From assembly GCF_016862075.1 (NCBI RefSeq), contig NZ_BOMG01000014.1, positions 89,103-153,102 of the forward strand: a DNA stretch of 64,000 bases, read 5' to 3'. Every line of letters begins with the position of its first letter. Positions within the stretch are counted from its first letter, which is position 1. Shown here piece after piece: positions 17,651 to 26,811 of the stretch. The position numbers and the translations under genes were made by a program. A model generated the notes under the pieces. It did no database searches, was not told where the DNA came from, and was given only the letters and a program-made list of their open reading frames with translations. Source of the stretch: Actinoplanes couchii. GTDB lineage: Bacteria; Actinomycetota; Actinomycetes; Mycobacteriales; Micromonosporaceae.

Positions 17651-18211
17651 CGGCAGATTCCGCCCGGCCCAGCCGACGACCTGGCGCCGCCCCCGGAGCC
17701 GGACCACGGTCACGTCCGCACCCCGCTCGTCGAGCAGCGCCCGAACCCGTTCACCCGGCCCACCGTGCGTCCGCCAGGACCACCGGACCACGTGCTCCGG
17801 ATCGGTGAGGATCGTCCACAGCGGCGGTTCGACGTTCCCGTTCCACAGCTGTTCCCGCAGCACCCGCCGCCGGACGGTGCGCCGGAGGACCTGCCGCATC
17901 ACCAGGCTCCGGGGATGATCCAGCCACAGCACACAGTCCGCCCGGCTGTGCAGCATGTCACCGAGCTTGCTGGTGTACTGCCACTCGGTCACCCACTCCG
18001 CCCGCCCCGCGAACGTCGCGACCTCCCCGGCGAACTCCGCCCGCGGCTGCCACCCGGCCCCGTGGTGCAGAGCGTCCAACTCGATCCGGGGCAGCCCCCA
18101 GCTCCGCCCGACAGCCGTCGCCAGCGTGGTCTTCCCGGCCCCGGAGACTCCCGCCACGAGCACCCGCCGGGGCCGCACCACCAGTTCGTCATCCCACTCC
18201 AACAGAGGCAC
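17636..18211 (-). CDS. P-loop kinase of the adenylate-kinase/FlaR-like type
   Basis: A 191-residue protein with Walker A VAGVSGAGKTT, an early ELDALHHG segment, a DCVLWLDHP Walker-B-like strand and an Arg-rich lid (RRTVRRRVLRE). This layout matches the topology-modulation/FlaR-like branch of small P-loop kinases, whose substrates are mostly unknown. The GTG start at 18211 is supported by TAGGCT six bases upstream, a leaderless arrangement. The 3' end overlaps the last partial copy of a 40-bp repeat, so the C-terminal few residues may be repeat-derived. Confidence 0.8.
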   Translation of the reverse strand: MPLLEWDDELVVRPRRVLVAGVSGAGKTTLATAVGRSWGLPRIELDALHHGAGWQPRAEFAGEVATFAGRAEWVTEWQYTSKLGDMLHSRADCVLWLDHPRSLVMRQVLRRTVRRRVLREQLWNGNVEPPLWTILTDPEHVVRWSWRTHGGPGERVRALLDERGADVTVVRLRGRRQVVGWAGRNLPNGPG

Positions 18212-18217
18212 GGCGCC

Positions 18218-18223
18218 AGCCTA
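18218..18223 (-). promoter_or_regulatory. Putative -10 box (TAGGCT) of the P-loop kinase gene
   Basis: TAGGCT lies six bases before the GTG at 18211 on the minus strand, consistent with a leaderless transcript. Confidence 0.5.
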
Positions 18224-18270
18224 GAGAGTCCCGCCGGCCCGGTCCGGAAAGGACCGGAGAGGCCGCGCAG

Positions 18271-18424
18271 GCCACCCCACCCGACCAACCCAGCCCAACC
18301 CAGCCCGACTCGACCAACTCACCCCGACCCGACCAAGCCAGCCCAACCCGACCAACCCAGCCCGACCCAACCCAACCCAACCCAACCCGACCCGACCTGA
18401 CCTGACCAAACCAGCCCAAAACAG
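18271..18424. repeat. 5-bp microsatellite, G-quadruplex-capable on the minus strand
   Basis: An imperfect CCRAC pentamer repeat. The purest part, about 18359-18395, reads on the minus strand as at least seven GGG runs separated by two bases. It lies in the 268-bp gap downstream of the DUF6493-like gene, whose transcript would carry the G-rich strand. Confidence 0.8.
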
Positions 18425-18479
18425 CTCGACCCGGCCCGCTCCGACCAGCCTTGGTCCGCCCCGGGCCGGCCCGGGGCGG

Positions 18480-21173
18480 TCAGGGCCGGCCGGTCAGGAT
18501 TGCCAGCAGGCGGCGGGACTCCTGGGCCAGGCGGGACGTGCCGGGCAGCGCCGCCGCCTCGGCCAGGCCGGGGATCTCGGCGCGGATGTCCAGGGCGACC
18601 GCCACCTGGCTGGCGAGCTCCAGCAGGTCGGGGACGGCCCGGAGTTTCGTCGCCAGCAGTGGTGGCAGCGCCGTGGTCAGCAGCTCCCAGACCGCCGTGG
18701 CCGCGCCGCCCCGGAACGCGTCGGTCAGCCCGAGCGTCACCCGGGACAGTTTGACCGTGCCGTCCGCGCACAGATCGGCCAGCGCCGAACCCACCGCCGC
18801 CGCGAACGGCTCCGCACCGGCGGCCATCGTCAGGAACGCGTCCACGGCCGAGATCCGGTCCGGCTCGTGTTTCGCACCGAAGCCGTAGACCAGCCCGTAC
18901 GCCATCCCCGGGCCCACCGGCCCGGTGCACTCGGCGAGCAGCGGCAGCAACCTGCCGTCACCACGCTGCCCCTGGTCGGCGAAGGAACCCAGATCACCGA
19001 GCGCCCACGCCGCCGCGACCTCCCGATGGTGCGGCACCACCATGGCGAGCACCGCTTCGACACCGTCGAACTCGTTCGGAGACCACCGTGGATGCCGGCC
19101 CGGCTGATGGGTGAGCAGCTGCCGCTCCAGGCGCAGGCCGCCGTCTCGGGCCGGGGTGAGCCGGGCGCCCATCCGCCGGGGCACCGGGACGTCCCACGTG
19201 TACGCCCCGGCATCGTTGCGCTCACCCACCTGTGCGCACGGCTCGCTGACCGGATCGGGCAGCCCACCGGCGGCCAGCCACTGCGCGAACTGCCGCCCGG
19301 CCGGTGACGTGAGCTCCGCCGCCGCGGCCGTGACCTCGGCGGCGACGCCGGTTCGCGGCAGCCGCAGCAGCGCCTGCTCCAGGTCGAACGACCACGGCTG
19401 CCAGCCTTCCGCCTCGGCCCGGGACAGCCGCTCCAGCAGGGCCGCCGGGTCGATGCTCCCGTTCACCCGGGTGGGGGTGGCGACCAGCATCGGCATCATC
19501 GAACCGTTGATCCGCACCGCGATCTCGGCGGCCCGCAACGCCAGGACACCGGTCGGGTCGGCGGCCAGTTTCGAGTTGCCACCGCCGCGCCGGCCCTCCT
19601 GCCAGGCGATCCGCACCGAGGTGTGCAGCTGCTGGTGGCCGGTGTCGTGCCGGGGCGGATCGGTGGCCATCCGGATCGCGGTGCCCAGGCCGTGGAACGG
19701 CGAACCGGTGTTCCACTGGTTGGTGTCGAACCAGCCGGAATGCCGCTGAAGGATCGGGGCCAGGGCGGCGGCGAACTCGTCCCGCGGCCCCTGGGCGTGC
19801 AGGGTGACGACCGCGGCCAGGACCCGCTCCCAGCGGACCCCGGTCTGGTCGTGCAGCAGAACCACCACCTCCTCGGCCAGCTCGGCGGCGGAGGCGATCG
19901 GCGGTGGCATCGGCGCCACCTCGAGTGCGGTCAGGGGCACCGGCTCCGGGGCGGCGGCCATGGTGGTGCCGAACAGCTCGGCGGCCCGGGCGGTCAGGTC
20001 GCCGGCCAGCAGCACCGAGTTGCCGGCGATCAGGGCGACGGTGTCCGCCCGGAGCCCGGCCAGCTGCTTGGCGATCATGATCAGGGCGCGCTCCTGGACG
20101 TCCAGCGCGGGATGCCCGAACGCGCCGGCCAGGGTCCGGTAGACGTCGTCCACCCGCGACGGGTCACGCTTCGCCACCTTCTCCAGCCAGGTGATCTGCG
20201 CCTTGACCAGGGTCTTCTCTTTACGCACCAGCACCGGGGCGCTGACGTCGAGCAGCGTGTCCACGTCGAGACGGCCGGCGTCGTCGAGGGCCCGCAGCAT
20301 GCTCTGGGCCAGGGCGGCGATCGGGCCGGGCGCCTCGGCCAGCAGACGGAGATGATCCGGCGCGTACTCGGCGATCTCGTCGACCGTGGGCGCCAGCTTC
20401 TCGTGCAGCACCACGAACGGGCGCAGCGCGTTCGGTTTGTCGCCGCGGGCCAGCCGGTCGATCGTCGCCGCCAGCACCGTCTTGCGCTCCAGCCGGCCCT
20501 CGGCGACTAGGGCGCCGACCGCGCCGGGGAACCGGGTGACGGTGCCCGGGTTGTCGGAGCCGTCACCCCAGGCCGTGTTGAAGATGTCGGCGCCGAGGCC
20601 GTCGAACTCGAACACCGAGGGCAGGAGCAGGTCCAGGTACGGGTCGTCGCGCATCCGCATCGTCAACGGCGGCACCCGCTTGCCGCGCGGGCGGATCAGC
20701 CGGCCCAGCCAGCCCTTGACGACACCCTCGATGACCGGCGGCTCCGCCCCGCCGGCCCGGATGATCGCGGCGGCGAATTCCCACTCGGTGCTGTCCCACA
20801 CGTTCCGGGTGGAGAGCCGCTGGGCCAGCCGGTGCCCCAGATCGCCCATCCAGTCCACCTCGCGGGCGGTGGCGACGTCGGTGAGGAAACCGAGCGGCAT
20901 GAAGCGCCAGTGGTCGCGCAGGGCACGGCGGGTGAGCAACGCCGCCGCTTTCTGCGCGGTCGGCGCGGTGCCCACCACGGCGATGGCGTAACTCCCGGCC
21001 GGGTGGATCTGGGCCCGCCACCAGTCCGACGGGTCCGCGCCCTTGATCCCGGCCTCGACCGTCTTGAAGAACGCCAGGCGCTCGGCCTCGGTGGCACCGA
21101 GCAGCAGCGCGGTGACCCCGGCGCCGTTGTCCCGGCCGGCCAGCTCCTCCAGGGTCTCCCAGCTCAGGCTCAT
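18480..21173 (-). CDS. DUF6493-like large helical protein
   Basis: An 897-residue protein, almost entirely alpha-helical by composition, with HEAT/TPR-like Leu/Ala repeats and no signal peptide or membrane helix. I recognise it as DUF6493-like from its length and its pairing with a SWIM protein; function unknown. ATG 21173 has GGAGG seven bases upstream and overlaps the SWIM gene stop by four bases (ATGA), so the two proteins are made together. Conserved-looking islands are [32 protein letters not shown] and a late [14 protein letters not shown]. It is probably a scaffold partner of the SWIM protein; no catalytic motif was seen. Confidence 0.8.
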   Translation of the reverse strand: MSLSWETLEELAGRDNGAGVTALLLGATEAERLAFFKTVEAGIKGADPSDWWRAQIHPAGSYAIAVVGTAPTAQKAAALLTRRALRDHWRFMPLGFLTDVATAREVDWMGDLGHRLAQRLSTRNVWDSTEWEFAAAIIRAGGAEPPVIEGVVKGWLGRLIRPRGKRVPPLTMRMRDDPYLDLLLPSVFEFDGLGADIFNTAWGDGSDNPGTVTRFPGAVGALVAEGRLERKTVLAATIDRLARGDKPNALRPFVVLHEKLAPTVDEIAEYAPDHLRLLAEAPGPIAALAQSMLRALDDAGRLDVDTLLDVSAPVLVRKEKTLVKAQITWLEKVAKRDPSRVDDVYRTLAGAFGHPALDVQERALIMIAKQLAGLRADTVALIAGNSVLLAGDLTARAAELFGTTMAAAPEPVPLTALEVAPMPPPIASAAELAEEVVVLLHDQTGVRWERVLAAVVTLHAQGPRDEFAAALAPILQRHSGWFDTNQWNTGSPFHGLGTAIRMATDPPRHDTGHQQLHTSVRIAWQEGRRGGGNSKLAADPTGVLALRAAEIAVRINGSMMPMLVATPTRVNGSIDPAALLERLSRAEAEGWQPWSFDLEQALLRLPRTGVAAEVTAAAAELTSPAGRQFAQWLAAGGLPDPVSEPCAQVGERNDAGAYTWDVPVPRRMGARLTPARDGGLRLERQLLTHQPGRHPRWSPNEFDGVEAVLAMVVPHHREVAAAWALGDLGSFADQGQRGDGRLLPLLAECTGPVGPGMAYGLVYGFGAKHEPDRISAVDAFLTMAAGAEPFAAAVGSALADLCADGTVKLSRVTLGLTDAFRGGAATAVWELLTTALPPLLATKLRAVPDLLELASQVAVALDIRAEIPGLAEAAALPGTSRLAQESRRLLAILTGRP

Positions 21174-22498
21174 GCGGTCACCTCCGCGGCCTCGAAAACC
21201 GCGCCGGACCGGACCAGCCGCACCGCCAGGGCGTGCTTGCACGGGCCGCGCTCACCGCGGTACTTCGCCCACCACGGGCAGGTGCAGGAGGTGGCGTCGC
21301 GCACGTGGTAGATCTCGTCGCCGCTGCGCACCACCGACACCTCGGGGCCGTCGGTCACCGCGCCGGCCGCGGCCAGCGCCCGGGCGCCGGCCAGCCGCGG
21401 GTTCATCTTCTCCACCACCTCCGCCGAGTACGGCAGGGTGCGGTGGAAGTAGCCCGCCTCGGCCACGTCGTAGCCGACCCGCCCGGCCGTGCCGAGCTGG
21501 GTGAGCGCGTCCCGGACCCGGGCCGCGCCCAGGCCGGAGCTGACGGCCAGCGCGTCCACGTCGATCGTCGGATCCCACGAGAGCAGGGCGCTGACCAGAT
21601 CGGCGTCGTCGGCCGCCTCGTCACTGACCAGCGCGTCGAGGACGGCGCCCTCCCCGGAGAACCCCCGGTACGGCTCCGGGGACAGCGTCAGCGACAGCCG
21701 CAGGGTCGGCGAACTCAGCTCCCACGTGCTGGCCACCGGGCCACTCCCGGCCGCGACTGCCGGGCCGTGGACCGTGAGCCGGACCCCGTACCGCAGGAAG
21801 GGTTTGAGGGCTGCCAGCCGCCCGGCGCCCGGCAGGCAGACCGCGCCCGGCACCGGCCTCGAGGTGAAGCGCAGCGAACGGCCGGCCGGGACCGCCCACA
21901 GCACAGATTTGTCGTTGGCGGGCAGCCGGTTGAGCAGCATCCGCGCCTCGGCCACGCCGATCTCGGCGCGCGCGTCGAACCGGGAGGTGAGGACCTGTGC
22001 CTCGGCGAACCCGCGCAGCCAGCGCGACGGCAACGGCACCTTGCGCTCGACCAGCTCACCGTCGAACGTGGTCACCGTCAGGTCGTCCGGCCCGACCGCG
22101 ACGTGCATCGGATCGGTGCGCCCGACCCGGGTCAGCGCCCGCTGCAGCGGCAGGTTGACGTCCACGTTGGTGGTGCCGTGCGCGAGGATCTCGCCGTCCA
22201 GCCCGCCGGGCAGCACGTCCATCCGCGCGTAGACCCCGCAGCACCCGGAGAACGACTCGAACCGCAGCCGGTCCGACCCGGCGGTCACCACCGGGTCCAG
22301 GCTGGCCGGCGGCAGCGGCCGGAAATAGCGCGTGCGGGCCACTTCGGCCACCGCGAGCAGCCCGGTGGCAGCCGCCCCGGGGTCGGTCAGGAACCCGGCG
22401 AAGAAACGCGGATGAGCCGCCGGCCCACCGGAGGTCTGCAGGGTGAGCCTGTCGTCGAGGGCCGACGAGCCGAGGTACGAGTACGCCGCGGAAACCAT
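21170..22498 (-). CDS. SWIM zinc-finger protein
   Basis: A 442-residue protein with a C-terminal SWIM finger (CxC...CxH) seen as CTCPWW, then [10 protein letters not shown] near residues 400-430. The remainder is a mixed alpha/beta region without a named fold, including a small-residue-rich segment [15 protein letters not shown] fingers bind nucleic acid or protein. ATG 22498 is chosen because TACGGT stands seven bases before it (leaderless pattern), although the frame stays open far upstream as antisense to pgi. It is coupled to the DUF6493-like gene by an ATGA overlap. The two-gene unit diverges from pgi over about 200 bp. Confidence 0.85.
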   Translation of the reverse strand: MVSAAYSYLGSSALDDRLTLQTSGGPAAHPRFFAGFLTDPGAAATGLLAVAEVARTRYFRPLPPASLDPVVTAGSDRLRFESFSGCCGVYARMDVLPGGLDGEILAHGTTNVDVNLPLQRALTRVGRTDPMHVAVGPDDLTVTTFDGELVERKVPLPSRWLRGFAEAQVLTSRFDARAEIGVAEARMLLNRLPANDKSVLWAVPAGRSLRFTSRPVPGAVCLPGAGRLAALKPFLRYGVRLTVHGPAVAAGSGPVASTWELSSPTLRLSLTLSPEPYRGFSGEGAVLDALVSDEAADDADLVSALLSWDPTIDVDALAVSSGLGAARVRDALTQLGTAGRVGYDVAEAGYFHRTLPYSAEVVEKMNPRLAGARALAAAGAVTDGPEVSVVRSGDEIYHVRDATSCTCPWWAKYRGERGPCKHALAVRLVRSGAVFEAAEVTA

Positions 22499-22505
22499 GC
22501 CGGGA

Positions 22506-22511
22506 ACCGTA
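22506..22511 (-). promoter_or_regulatory. Putative -10 box (TACGGT) of the SWIM operon
   Basis: TACGGT is seven bases before the ATG at 22498 on the minus strand, the leaderless arrangement. Confidence 0.5.
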
Positions 22512-22702
22512 GAGAACGGGTACGACATTTTCGTCGGACGTACGGATGGTTCATCGGAGTGAGAAGACGGACACCGAGACGGCGGCGGTACGTTCGGGGG
22601 ACTAACCTCGCGGACAGGACACGTCCGAGCGGCCGGTTCGCAGGTGCCGGGCACCGGATCGTGCCACGATTTGTGCGTCGTCCAGGTTCGAGAGTGGGAA
22701 AG

Positions 22703-24334
22703 ATGAGCGAACACGTTTCCGACAGTGCCGAGTGGCAGACTCTTCAGGGCCTCGCCGAGAAGTTCTCCGCGGTGCACCTGCGCGACCTGTTCGGCAGCGA
22801 CCCGCAGCGTGGTGAGCGCTACGCCGCCGAGGTCGCCGGCCTCTACGTCGACTACAGCAAGAACCTGGTCACCGACGAGGTGCTGAGCGCGCTGACCGCG
22901 CTGGCGCAGCGGGCGAAGCTGACCGAGAAGATCGGCGCGATGTTCTCCGGCGAGCACATCAACATCACCGAGGACCGCGCCGTCCTTCACACCGCCCTGC
23001 GCCTGCCGCGGGACGCGTCTCTGGTCGTCGACGGGCAGGACGTGGTCGCCGACGTGCACCAGGTCCTGGACAAGATGGGCGCGTTCGCCGACAAGGTCCG
23101 CTCCGGGGAGTGGAAGGGCCACACCGGCGAGCACATCAAGACGATCGTCAACATCGGCATCGGCGGCTCCGACCTGGGCCCGGTGATGGCGTACGAGGCG
23201 CTGAAAGATTTCACCCAGCGCGACATCGAGTGCCGTTTCGTCTCGAACATCGACCCCACCGACCTGTTCGAGAAGACCCACGACCTGGACCCGGCCACCA
23301 CCCTGTTCATCGTGGTGTCCAAGACCTTCACCACCCAGGAGACGCTGACCAACGCCAAGGAGGCACGCTCCTGGCTGCTGGAGGGTCTCGGCGGGGACGC
23401 GGCGGCGGTCGCCAGGCACTTCGTCGCGGTCAGCACCAACGCGGCGAAGGTCGCCGACTTCGGCATCGACACCGACAACATGTTCGGGTTCTGGGACTGG
23501 GTCGGCGGGCGTTACTCGCTGCCGTCCGCGGTCGGCCTGTCGGTGCTGATCGCGATCGGCAAGGAGCGCTTCGCCGAGATGCTCACCGGCTACCACGCCG
23601 TCGACGAGCACTTCCGCAGCACGCCGATCGAGCGCAACATCCCGGCCCTGCTCGGCCTGATCAACGTCTGGTACGACACGTTCCTCGGCGCCCAGTCGCA
23701 CGCCGTCCTGCCGTACGCGCAGTACCTGCACCGCTTCGCCGCCTACCTGCAGCAGCTCACCATGGAGAGCAACGGCAAGTCGGTGCGGATCAGCGGCGAG
23801 CCGGCCACCTTCCAGACCGGTGAGATCTTCTGGGGCGAGCCCGGCACCAACGGCCAGCACGCCTTCTACCAGCTGATCCACCAGGGCACCAAGCTGATCC
23901 CGGCGGACTTCATCGGCTTCAGCAAGCCCAACCACGACATCGGCGAGATGCACGACCTGCTGATGTCGAACTTCCTGGCGCAGACCGGGGCGCTCGCCTT
24001 CGGCCGCTCGCTGGAGCAGGTCGAGGCCGAGGGCACCGACCCGAAGATCGCGCCGCACCGGGTCATGCAGGGCAACCACCCGACCACCACGATCCTCGCC
24101 GAGAGCCTCACCCCGGCGACGTTCGGGCAGCTGGTGGCGCTCTACGAGCACATCACGTTCACCCAGGGCGTGATCTGGGAGATCAACTCGTTCGACCAGT
24201 GGGGTGTGGAGCTCGGCAAGGTGATGGCCAACCAGCTGGCGCCGAAGCTGACGTCCCGGGAGACCCCGGCCGACGACGCCGACTCGTCGACGAACGCGCT
24301 GATCAAGCGGTACCGGACCCAGCGCGGCCGCTGA
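22703..24334 (+). CDS. pgi: Glucose-6-phosphate isomerase
   Basis: A 543-residue enzyme of normal family length that interconverts glucose-6-phosphate and fructose-6-phosphate in glycolysis and gluconeogenesis. It shows [11 protein letters not shown], the signature [17 protein letters not shown], the catalytic Glu in QLTMESNGK, the catalytic His in [13 protein letters not shown], and the late [14 protein letters not shown] with its Lys. ATG 22703 begins the conserved N-terminus after GGGAAAG; the frame is open for 490 codons upstream but that part is antisense to the SWIM gene. It is monocistronic, ending at a 36-bp perfect palindrome. Confidence 0.98.
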   Translation: MSEHVSDSAEWQTLQGLAEKFSAVHLRDLFGSDPQRGERYAAEVAGLYVDYSKNLVTDEVLSALTALAQRAKLTEKIGAMFSGEHINITEDRAVLHTALRLPRDASLVVDGQDVVADVHQVLDKMGAFADKVRSGEWKGHTGEHIKTIVNIGIGGSDLGPVMAYEALKDFTQRDIECRFVSNIDPTDLFEKTHDLDPATTLFIVVSKTFTTQETLTNAKEARSWLLEGLGGDAAAVARHFVAVSTNAAKVADFGIDTDNMFGFWDWVGGRYSLPSAVGLSVLIAIGKERFAEMLTGYHAVDEHFRSTPIERNIPALLGLINVWYDTFLGAQSHAVLPYAQYLHRFAAYLQQLTMESNGKSVRISGEPATFQTGEIFWGEPGTNGQHAFYQLIHQGTKLIPADFIGFSKPNHDIGEMHDLLMSNFLAQTGALAFGRSLEQVEAEGTDPKIAPHRVMQGNHPTTTILAESLTPATFGQLVALYEHITFTQGVIWEINSFDQWGVELGKVMANQLAPKLTSRETPADDADSSTNALIKRYRTQRGR

Positions 24335-24342
24335 CATCAGGC

Positions 24343-24378
24343 CCTGGGTGGCAGACCCCGCGGGGTCTGCCACCCAGG
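24343..24378 (+). terminator. 36-bp perfect palindrome, terminator of pgi
   Basis: Arms 24343-24360 and 24361-24378 are exactly complementary over 18 bp with no spacer. It begins eight bases after the pgi stop and ends three bases before the next gene's -10 box. Confidence 0.85.
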
Positions 24379-24381
24379 ACC

Positions 24382-24387
24382 TAGGCT
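24382..24387 (+). promoter_or_regulatory. Putative -10 box (TAGGCT) of the AlkZ-like gene
   Basis: TAGGCT followed by seven bases and the GTG at 24395. Its -35 would fall inside the pgi terminator palindrome. Confidence 0.5.
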
Positions 24388-24394
24388 TAGGGCC

Positions 24395-25447
24395 GTGGAT
24401 GTCGACACGGCCCTGAGCCACCGGATGACCAGTCTGCTGCTCGGATCTCGTTCGAAACCGGACGTGGCGAGCATCGTCGAGTGGTTCGGCGCGATGCAGG
24501 CGCAGGATCTCAACAGCGTGCTGTGGTCGCTCGGCGCGCGGCTGCCCGGGGTGACCCTGCCCGAGGTGGTGGCCGCGACCGAGCGCCGCGACGTGGTCCG
24601 CACCTGGCCGATGCGCGGCACCGTCCACCTGATCCCGTCCGCCGACGCGCACTGGATGCTGGAGCTGGCCGGCGTGCGGGCGCTGGCCGGCGCGGCGAAA
24701 CGCCGCGAGACCCTCGGCCTGTCCGAGAGGGACGCGGACCGGGCGGCCGACATCCTCGGCGAGGCCCTCACCGGCGGTGGTCGCCTGACACGATCGGAGT
24801 GCGTGGCCGCGATCGATGCGGGCGGCGTCCCGGTCACCGGCCAACTCGGTTACCACCTGCTCTGGTACGCCAGCCAGAAGGGCATCACGGCGATCGCCCC
24901 CAACCGCGGCAGCGAGCAGACGTTCGTCCTGCTCGACGAGTGGGCGACGGATCGCAACACGCCGTCCCGCGACGAGGGCCTGGCGATCCTGGCGCACCGC
25001 TATTTCCGCTCGCACGGCCCGGCCACGATCAAGGACTTCGCCGGCTGGACCTTCCTGACGATGGCCGACGCGCGCAAGGGTGTGGCCGCTGCCGGATTGC
25101 AGCAGGTGGGCGACATGTGGGCCGATCCGGAGGTGCTGGACGCGCCGCCGGTGACGGGCTGGCGTGCGCTGCCGGGCTTCGACGAGTACATGCTGGGTTA
25201 CAAGGACCGCTCCATGATGGCCACCCCGGAGCAGGTGGCCGCGATCATCCCCGGCGGCAACGGCGTCTTCCAGTCCACCCTGGTCCGCGACGGGCGGGTG
25301 ATGGCCACCTGGAAACGAACGATCGGCAAGAAGGCGGTGACCGTGACGGTCCTGCCGCTGGCCGAGTTCGACCTGGCCGAGGCTTCGGTGGCGCTGGAAC
25401 CGTTCGCCGCTTATCTGGGACTTCCGTTAATAGTTAAGACACCTTGA
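24395..25447 (+). CDS. Winged-helix protein of the AlkZ/HTH_42 family
   Basis: A 350-residue protein matching the HTH_42 (AlkZ-like) family of tandem winged helices. Residue pattern MQAQD near position 34 gives the Q-x-Q motif used by AlkZ glycosylases to remove alkylated or cross-linked bases. Other family marks are RTWPMRGTVHLI and the late LPGFDEYMLGYKDRS. It may excise damaged purines or protect against a DNA-modifying metabolite; non-repair members also exist. The gene sits between pgi and a chitinase with its own leaderless promoter, so context gives no pathway. Confidence 0.85.
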   Translation: MDVDTALSHRMTSLLLGSRSKPDVASIVEWFGAMQAQDLNSVLWSLGARLPGVTLPEVVAATERRDVVRTWPMRGTVHLIPSADAHWMLELAGVRALAGAAKRRETLGLSERDADRAADILGEALTGGGRLTRSECVAAIDAGGVPVTGQLGYHLLWYASQKGITAIAPNRGSEQTFVLLDEWATDRNTPSRDEGLAILAHRYFRSHGPATIKDFAGWTFLTMADARKGVAAAGLQQVGDMWADPEVLDAPPVTGWRALPGFDEYMLGYKDRSMMATPEQVAAIIPGGNGVFQSTLVRDGRVMATWKRTIGKKAVTVTVLPLAEFDLAEASVALEPFAAYLGLPLIVKTP

Positions 25448-25449
25448 TA

Positions 25450-25463
25450 TTCACAGTTGTGAA
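25450..25463. promoter_or_regulatory. Inverted repeat TTCACA-N2-TGTGAA upstream of the chitinase gene
   Basis: Six-bp arms around a two-base spacer, 16 bases before the chitinase ATG, a position suited to a repressor. It does not match the DasR consensus of chitin regulons. Confidence 0.4.
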
Positions 25464-25478
25464 CGCCAGTATGGGGGC

Positions 25479-26771
25479 ATGCGAGTTCGACGTTCGTTGA
25501 TGTCGCTTGCCGCTGGGGTGTTGGTGGCGAGTGGGGCTGTGCTGGGATTCCAGCCGACCGGGGCGGCCGCCGTCGCCTGTTCCTCGACGACCTGGGCCGA
25601 AGGTGTCAGCTACACCGCCGGCCAGCAGGTCACCTATCAGTCCACGCTCTATCAGGCGCTCGTCACGCACACCGCCTATGCCGGCACCGGCTGGAATCCG
25701 GCGGCCACCCCGACACTCTGGACCTCGCTGGGGGCCTGTACCGGCGGCGGCGGAAGCCCGTCACCGTCGCCCTCCACGTCACCGTCGCCCTCCACGTCAC
25801 CGTCTCCGTCCAACCCGACCGGCTGCGGCGTCAAGGGGCGACCGGCCGGCAAGGTGCTCCAGGGTTACTGGGAGAACTGGGACGGCGCCTCGAACGGCGT
25901 GCACCCGGGCCTGGGCTGGATCCCGATCAACGACTCCCGGATCACCCAGCACGGCTACAACGTGCTGATGGCGGCCTTCCCGGTGATCCGCCCGGACGGG
26001 ACCGTGCTCTGGGAGAACGGCATGGACTCCGGGGTCAAGGTGCCCACCGTCGCCGAGATCTGTGCGGCCAAGGCGCAGGGCGCGACGGTCCTGATGTCGA
26101 TCGGCGGCGCCACCGCGGGCGTCGACCTCAGTTCCAGTACGGTCGCCGACAGGTTCGTGGCGACGATCGTGCCGATTCTGAAGGCGTACCACTTCGACGG
26201 CATCGACATCGACATCGAGACCGGGCTGACCGGCAGCGGCAGCATCACCACCCTGTCGACGTCGCAGGCCAACCTGATCCGGATCATCGACGGGGTCCTC
26301 GCCGCGATGCCGTCGAACTTCGGGCTCACCATGGCGCCGGAAACCGCGTACGTCACCGGCGGTTCGGTGGTCTACGGCTCGATCTGGGGCTCGTACCTGC
26401 CGATCATCAAGAAGTACCTGGACAACGGCCGGCTGTGGTGGCTGAACATGCAGTACTACAACGGCAGCATGTACGGCTGCTCCGGTGACACGTACAACGC
26501 CGGCACGGTCGCCGGGTTCACCGCGCAGACCCAGTGCCTGAACAACGGGCTGACGATCCAGGGCACGACCATCCGGATCCCGTACGACAAGCAGGTCCCG
26601 GGGTTGCCCGCCCAGCCCGGCGCCGGGGGTGGCTACCTGACGCCCGCCTTGGTGAGTCAGGCCTACCACAGCGTCCCCGGCATCAAGGGGCTGATGACCT
26701 GGTCCATCAACTGGGACGGTTCGAAGGCCTGGACCTTCGGCAACAACGTCAAGGCGCTGCAGGGTCGATAG
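25479..26771 (+). CDS. Secreted GH18 chitinase with CBM5/12-like domain
   Basis: A 430-residue secreted enzyme. Residues 1-33 are a signal peptide; residues 34-87 are a CBM5/12-like chitin-binding module (TTWAEGVSYTAGQQVTYQ, with Trp/Tyr contacts); 88-114 is a Ser-Pro-Thr linker encoded by 18-bp DNA repeats; 120-430 is a GH18 barrel. The catalytic motif DGIDIDIE lies at 240-247 with Glu247 as acid, preceded by the chitinase SIGG segment. It should cleave chitin outside the cell. ATG 25479 is preceded by a G-rich ribosome site. No DasR box was recognised upstream; an inverted repeat at 25450-25463 may serve instead. Confidence 0.93.
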   Translation: MRVRRSLMSLAAGVLVASGAVLGFQPTGAAAVACSSTTWAEGVSYTAGQQVTYQSTLYQALVTHTAYAGTGWNPAATPTLWTSLGACTGGGGSPSPSPSTSPSPSTSPSPSNPTGCGVKGRPAGKVLQGYWENWDGASNGVHPGLGWIPINDSRITQHGYNVLMAAFPVIRPDGTVLWENGMDSGVKVPTVAEICAAKAQGATVLMSIGGATAGVDLSSSTVADRFVATIVPILKAYHFDGIDIDIETGLTGSGSITTLSTSQANLIRIIDGVLAAMPSNFGLTMAPETAYVTGGSVVYGSIWGSYLPIIKKYLDNGRLWWLNMQYYNGSMYGCSGDTYNAGTVAGFTAQTQCLNNGLTIQGTTIRIPYDKQVPGLPAQPGAGGGYLTPALVSQAYHSVPGIKGLMTWSINWDGSKAWTFGNNVKALQGR

Positions 26772-26811
26772 AACCGGTAGCGTCGGCATTCCATCGATAG
26801 ATAGGAATGTC

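Noticed and set aside
21233..22702. A 490-codon N-terminal extension in frame with pgi
   Set aside because: It is antisense to the SWIM gene, has no similarity to pgi N-termini, and the conserved fold begins at ATG 22703.
21170..25015. A 1281-codon minus-strand frame spanning the SWIM gene and continuing through pgi
   Set aside because: The part beyond 22498 is antisense to pgi and the AlkZ-like gene. The true SWIM start at 22498 is marked by a -10 box seven bases upstream.
25450..25463. Treating the chitinase-upstream repeat as a DasR box
   Set aside because: It lacks the DasR consensus ACTGGTCTAGACCACT; it is listed only as an unidentified inverted repeat.
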